The position numbers and the translations under genes were made by a program. DNA of 64,000 nt from assembly GCF_009389715.1 (NCBI RefSeq), contig NC_052402.1:20840956-20904955 (forward strand), read 5' to 3'. Below, one piece after another: positions 61,374-64,000 of the stretch (position 1 is the first letter of the stretch; each line of letters begins with the position of its first letter). Under the pieces are notes generated by a model, which worked only from the letters and a program-made list of their open reading frames with translations, was not told the DNA's origin and did not search any database. The stretch is from Phoenix dactylifera. Its lineage: Eukaryota > Streptophyta > Magnoliopsida > Arecales > Arecaceae.

Positions 61374-62490
61374 GGGTGGTTCTATATACACCCCCCCTAT
61401 TGCTCAGGACACCCCCCAAAAATTAAAAAAAAATTAAATACTCTCTACACCCCCCCATTTGCTAAGGACACCCCTAAAAAATTAAAAATTCCTAAATTAC
61501 CCCCCACCCTTCCCACCCCCTCACCTAAATTGCTCTCTACACCCCCCAAACCCCCCCCACCCCGCTCTTCCCCTCCAAAACACCCGCCGGCTTCTCCCTT
61601 CCGCCCAAAAAACCTCGCCTCAAGCACCTCCCCGGCCATCTCCCGAGCAACGAGCACCTCGCCGGCGGAGAAGGAGGGGGGAGGCGGAGGAGGAGGACGG
61701 GGAGGCGGGGGGAGGCGGAGGGGGAGGTGGGGGATGGGGAGGAGGAGGAAGGAGGATGGGGAGGCGGAGGAGGAGGAGTGAGAGGAGGTGGCGGAGGAGG
61801 AGGGGGGAGGCGGAGGAGGAGGACGGGGAGGTGGAGGGGGAGGTGGAGGGGGAGGACGGGGAGGTGGAGGGGAGGAGGGGGGAGGTGGGGGATGGGGAGG
61901 AGGAGGAAGGAGGACGGGGAGGTGGGGGAAGAGGAGTGAGAGGAGGTGGCGGAGGAGGAGGGGGGAGGCGGAGGAGGAGGAGTGAGAGGAGGTGGCGGAG
62001 GAGGAGGGGGGAGGCGGAGGAGGAGGACGGGGAGGACGGGGAGGTGGAGGGGAGGAGGGGGGGAGGTGGGGGATGGGGAGGAGGAGGAAGGAGGACGGGG
62101 AGGTGGGGGATGGGGAGGAGGAGGAAGCGGGCGCAGGGGGGAGGGGGGGAGGAAGACGAGGCGGAGGGGTGATGGGGGAGGCGGAGGAGGAGGAGGAGGC
62201 GGAGGAGGAGGACGGGGAGGTGGGGGATGGGGAGGAGGAGGAGGAGGGGGAGGGGTGATGGGGGAGGCGGAGGAGGAGGAGGAGGAGGCGGCAGTGAGGA
62301 GGAGGGGGAGGGGAGGAGGCGGCAGTGAGGCGGAGGAGGAGGAGGAGGAGGCGGCAGTGAGGAGGAAGGGGGGTGTACTGAGAAAATTTCAAGGGCAATA
62401 TGGTAATTACACTAAAGGTTAGTTTGGGTATTTTTTTTTTAATTTTTGGGGGTGTCCTGAGCAATAGGGGGGGTGTATATAGAACCACCC
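61374..62490. mobile_element. Mutator-like (MULE) non-autonomous element, 1117 bp
   Basis: Begins GGGTGGTTCTATATACACCC and ends with its exact inverse. Terminal repeats run for about 60 bp, including ccctattgctcaggacaccccc. A perfect 9-bp duplication TTGGTGTTT flanks it (61365-61373 and 62491-62499), as expected for Mutator elements. A second, diverged terminal-like block (acaccccccatttgctaaggacacccc) lies just inside the left end. The interior is a G-rich minisatellite. No transposase is seen. It lies about 0.5 kb upstream of the TOM1-like ATG. Confidence 0.87.
61672..62375. repeat. G-rich minisatellite inside the MULE
   Basis: About 700 bp of GGAGG/GGCGGAGG/GGGGAGG words with longer repeats such as gtgagaggaggtggcggagg. 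It is almost free of C and T on the plus strand, and many G runs could form G-quadruplexes. The 347-codon minus-strand poly-Pro/Ser ORF and the plus-strand Gly/Arg/Glu ORFs are products of this repeat. Confidence 0.93.
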
Positions 62491-62499
62491 TTGGTGTTT

Positions 62500-64000
<1,501 letters not shown>

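Noticed and set aside
61445-62488. 347-codon minus-strand ORF rich in Pro and Ser
   Set aside because: It lies wholly inside the MULE and reads the G-rich minisatellite; composition is pure repeat and it runs through the terminal inverted repeats.

Overview
This is plant nuclear DNA, most likely from a monocot and possibly a palm. That is an inference from five intron-rich plant genes, introns full of transposons, GC-rich coding starts next to AT-rich later exons, and a repeat family full of GGTACCGG-type words; no species marker was read. Nothing bacterial, organellar or CRISPR-like is present.

Layout. (1) 1-14.6 kb, + strand: a CCCH zinc-finger gene with two 5' UTR exons at the left edge, an intron of about 10.7 kb packed with repeats (a Harbinger-like MITE, two large fold-back elements, four 543-bp tandem repeats with a second MITE nested in one), then three coding exons (976 aa). 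(2) 16.36-19.89 kb, + strand: a purple acid phosphatase of the PAP18/22 group (5 exons, 440 aa, all metal ligands present). (3) 19.9-24.5 kb: intergenic, with a decayed coding-like stretch, a small diverged duplication and an (AT)n tract. (4) 24.54-29.29 kb, + strand: a TMEM14/FAX-type small membrane protein (3 exons, 119 aa) with a SINE in intron 1. (5) 29.3-32.4 kb: two diverged copies of an unidentified 0.8-kb repeat. (6) 32.40-35.28 kb, + strand: a CYP716-like cytochrome P450 (4 exons, 496 aa). (7) 37.87-60.84 kb, - strand: a complete TOM1/TOM3-family seven-pass membrane protein (11 exons, 289 aa) stretched over 23 kb because its introns hold a 4.55-kb CACTA transposon, a MITE, fold-back elements, a decayed L1-type LINE and a copia Gag remnant. 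(8) 61.37-62.49 kb: a Mutator-like element with exact 9-bp target duplication, about 0.5 kb upstream of the TOM1-like start codon, followed by a compound (TC)n(TA)n microsatellite.

The genes do unrelated jobs (nuclear RNA-linked regulation, phosphate hydrolysis, lipid/membrane transport, oxidative metabolism, membrane scaffolding); nothing suggests a cluster. The most notable finding is that the CACTA element inside TOM1-like intron 9 carries a multi-exon, intron-containing piece of a kinesin-14 (ATK/KIN-14 type) gene: a Pack-CACTA gene-capture event, antisense to its host. Others are the tandem array in which each unit carries a splice-acceptor-like signal just before the zinc-finger coding exon, the fold-back family with a conserved centre, and WG motifs inside the zinc-finger protein.
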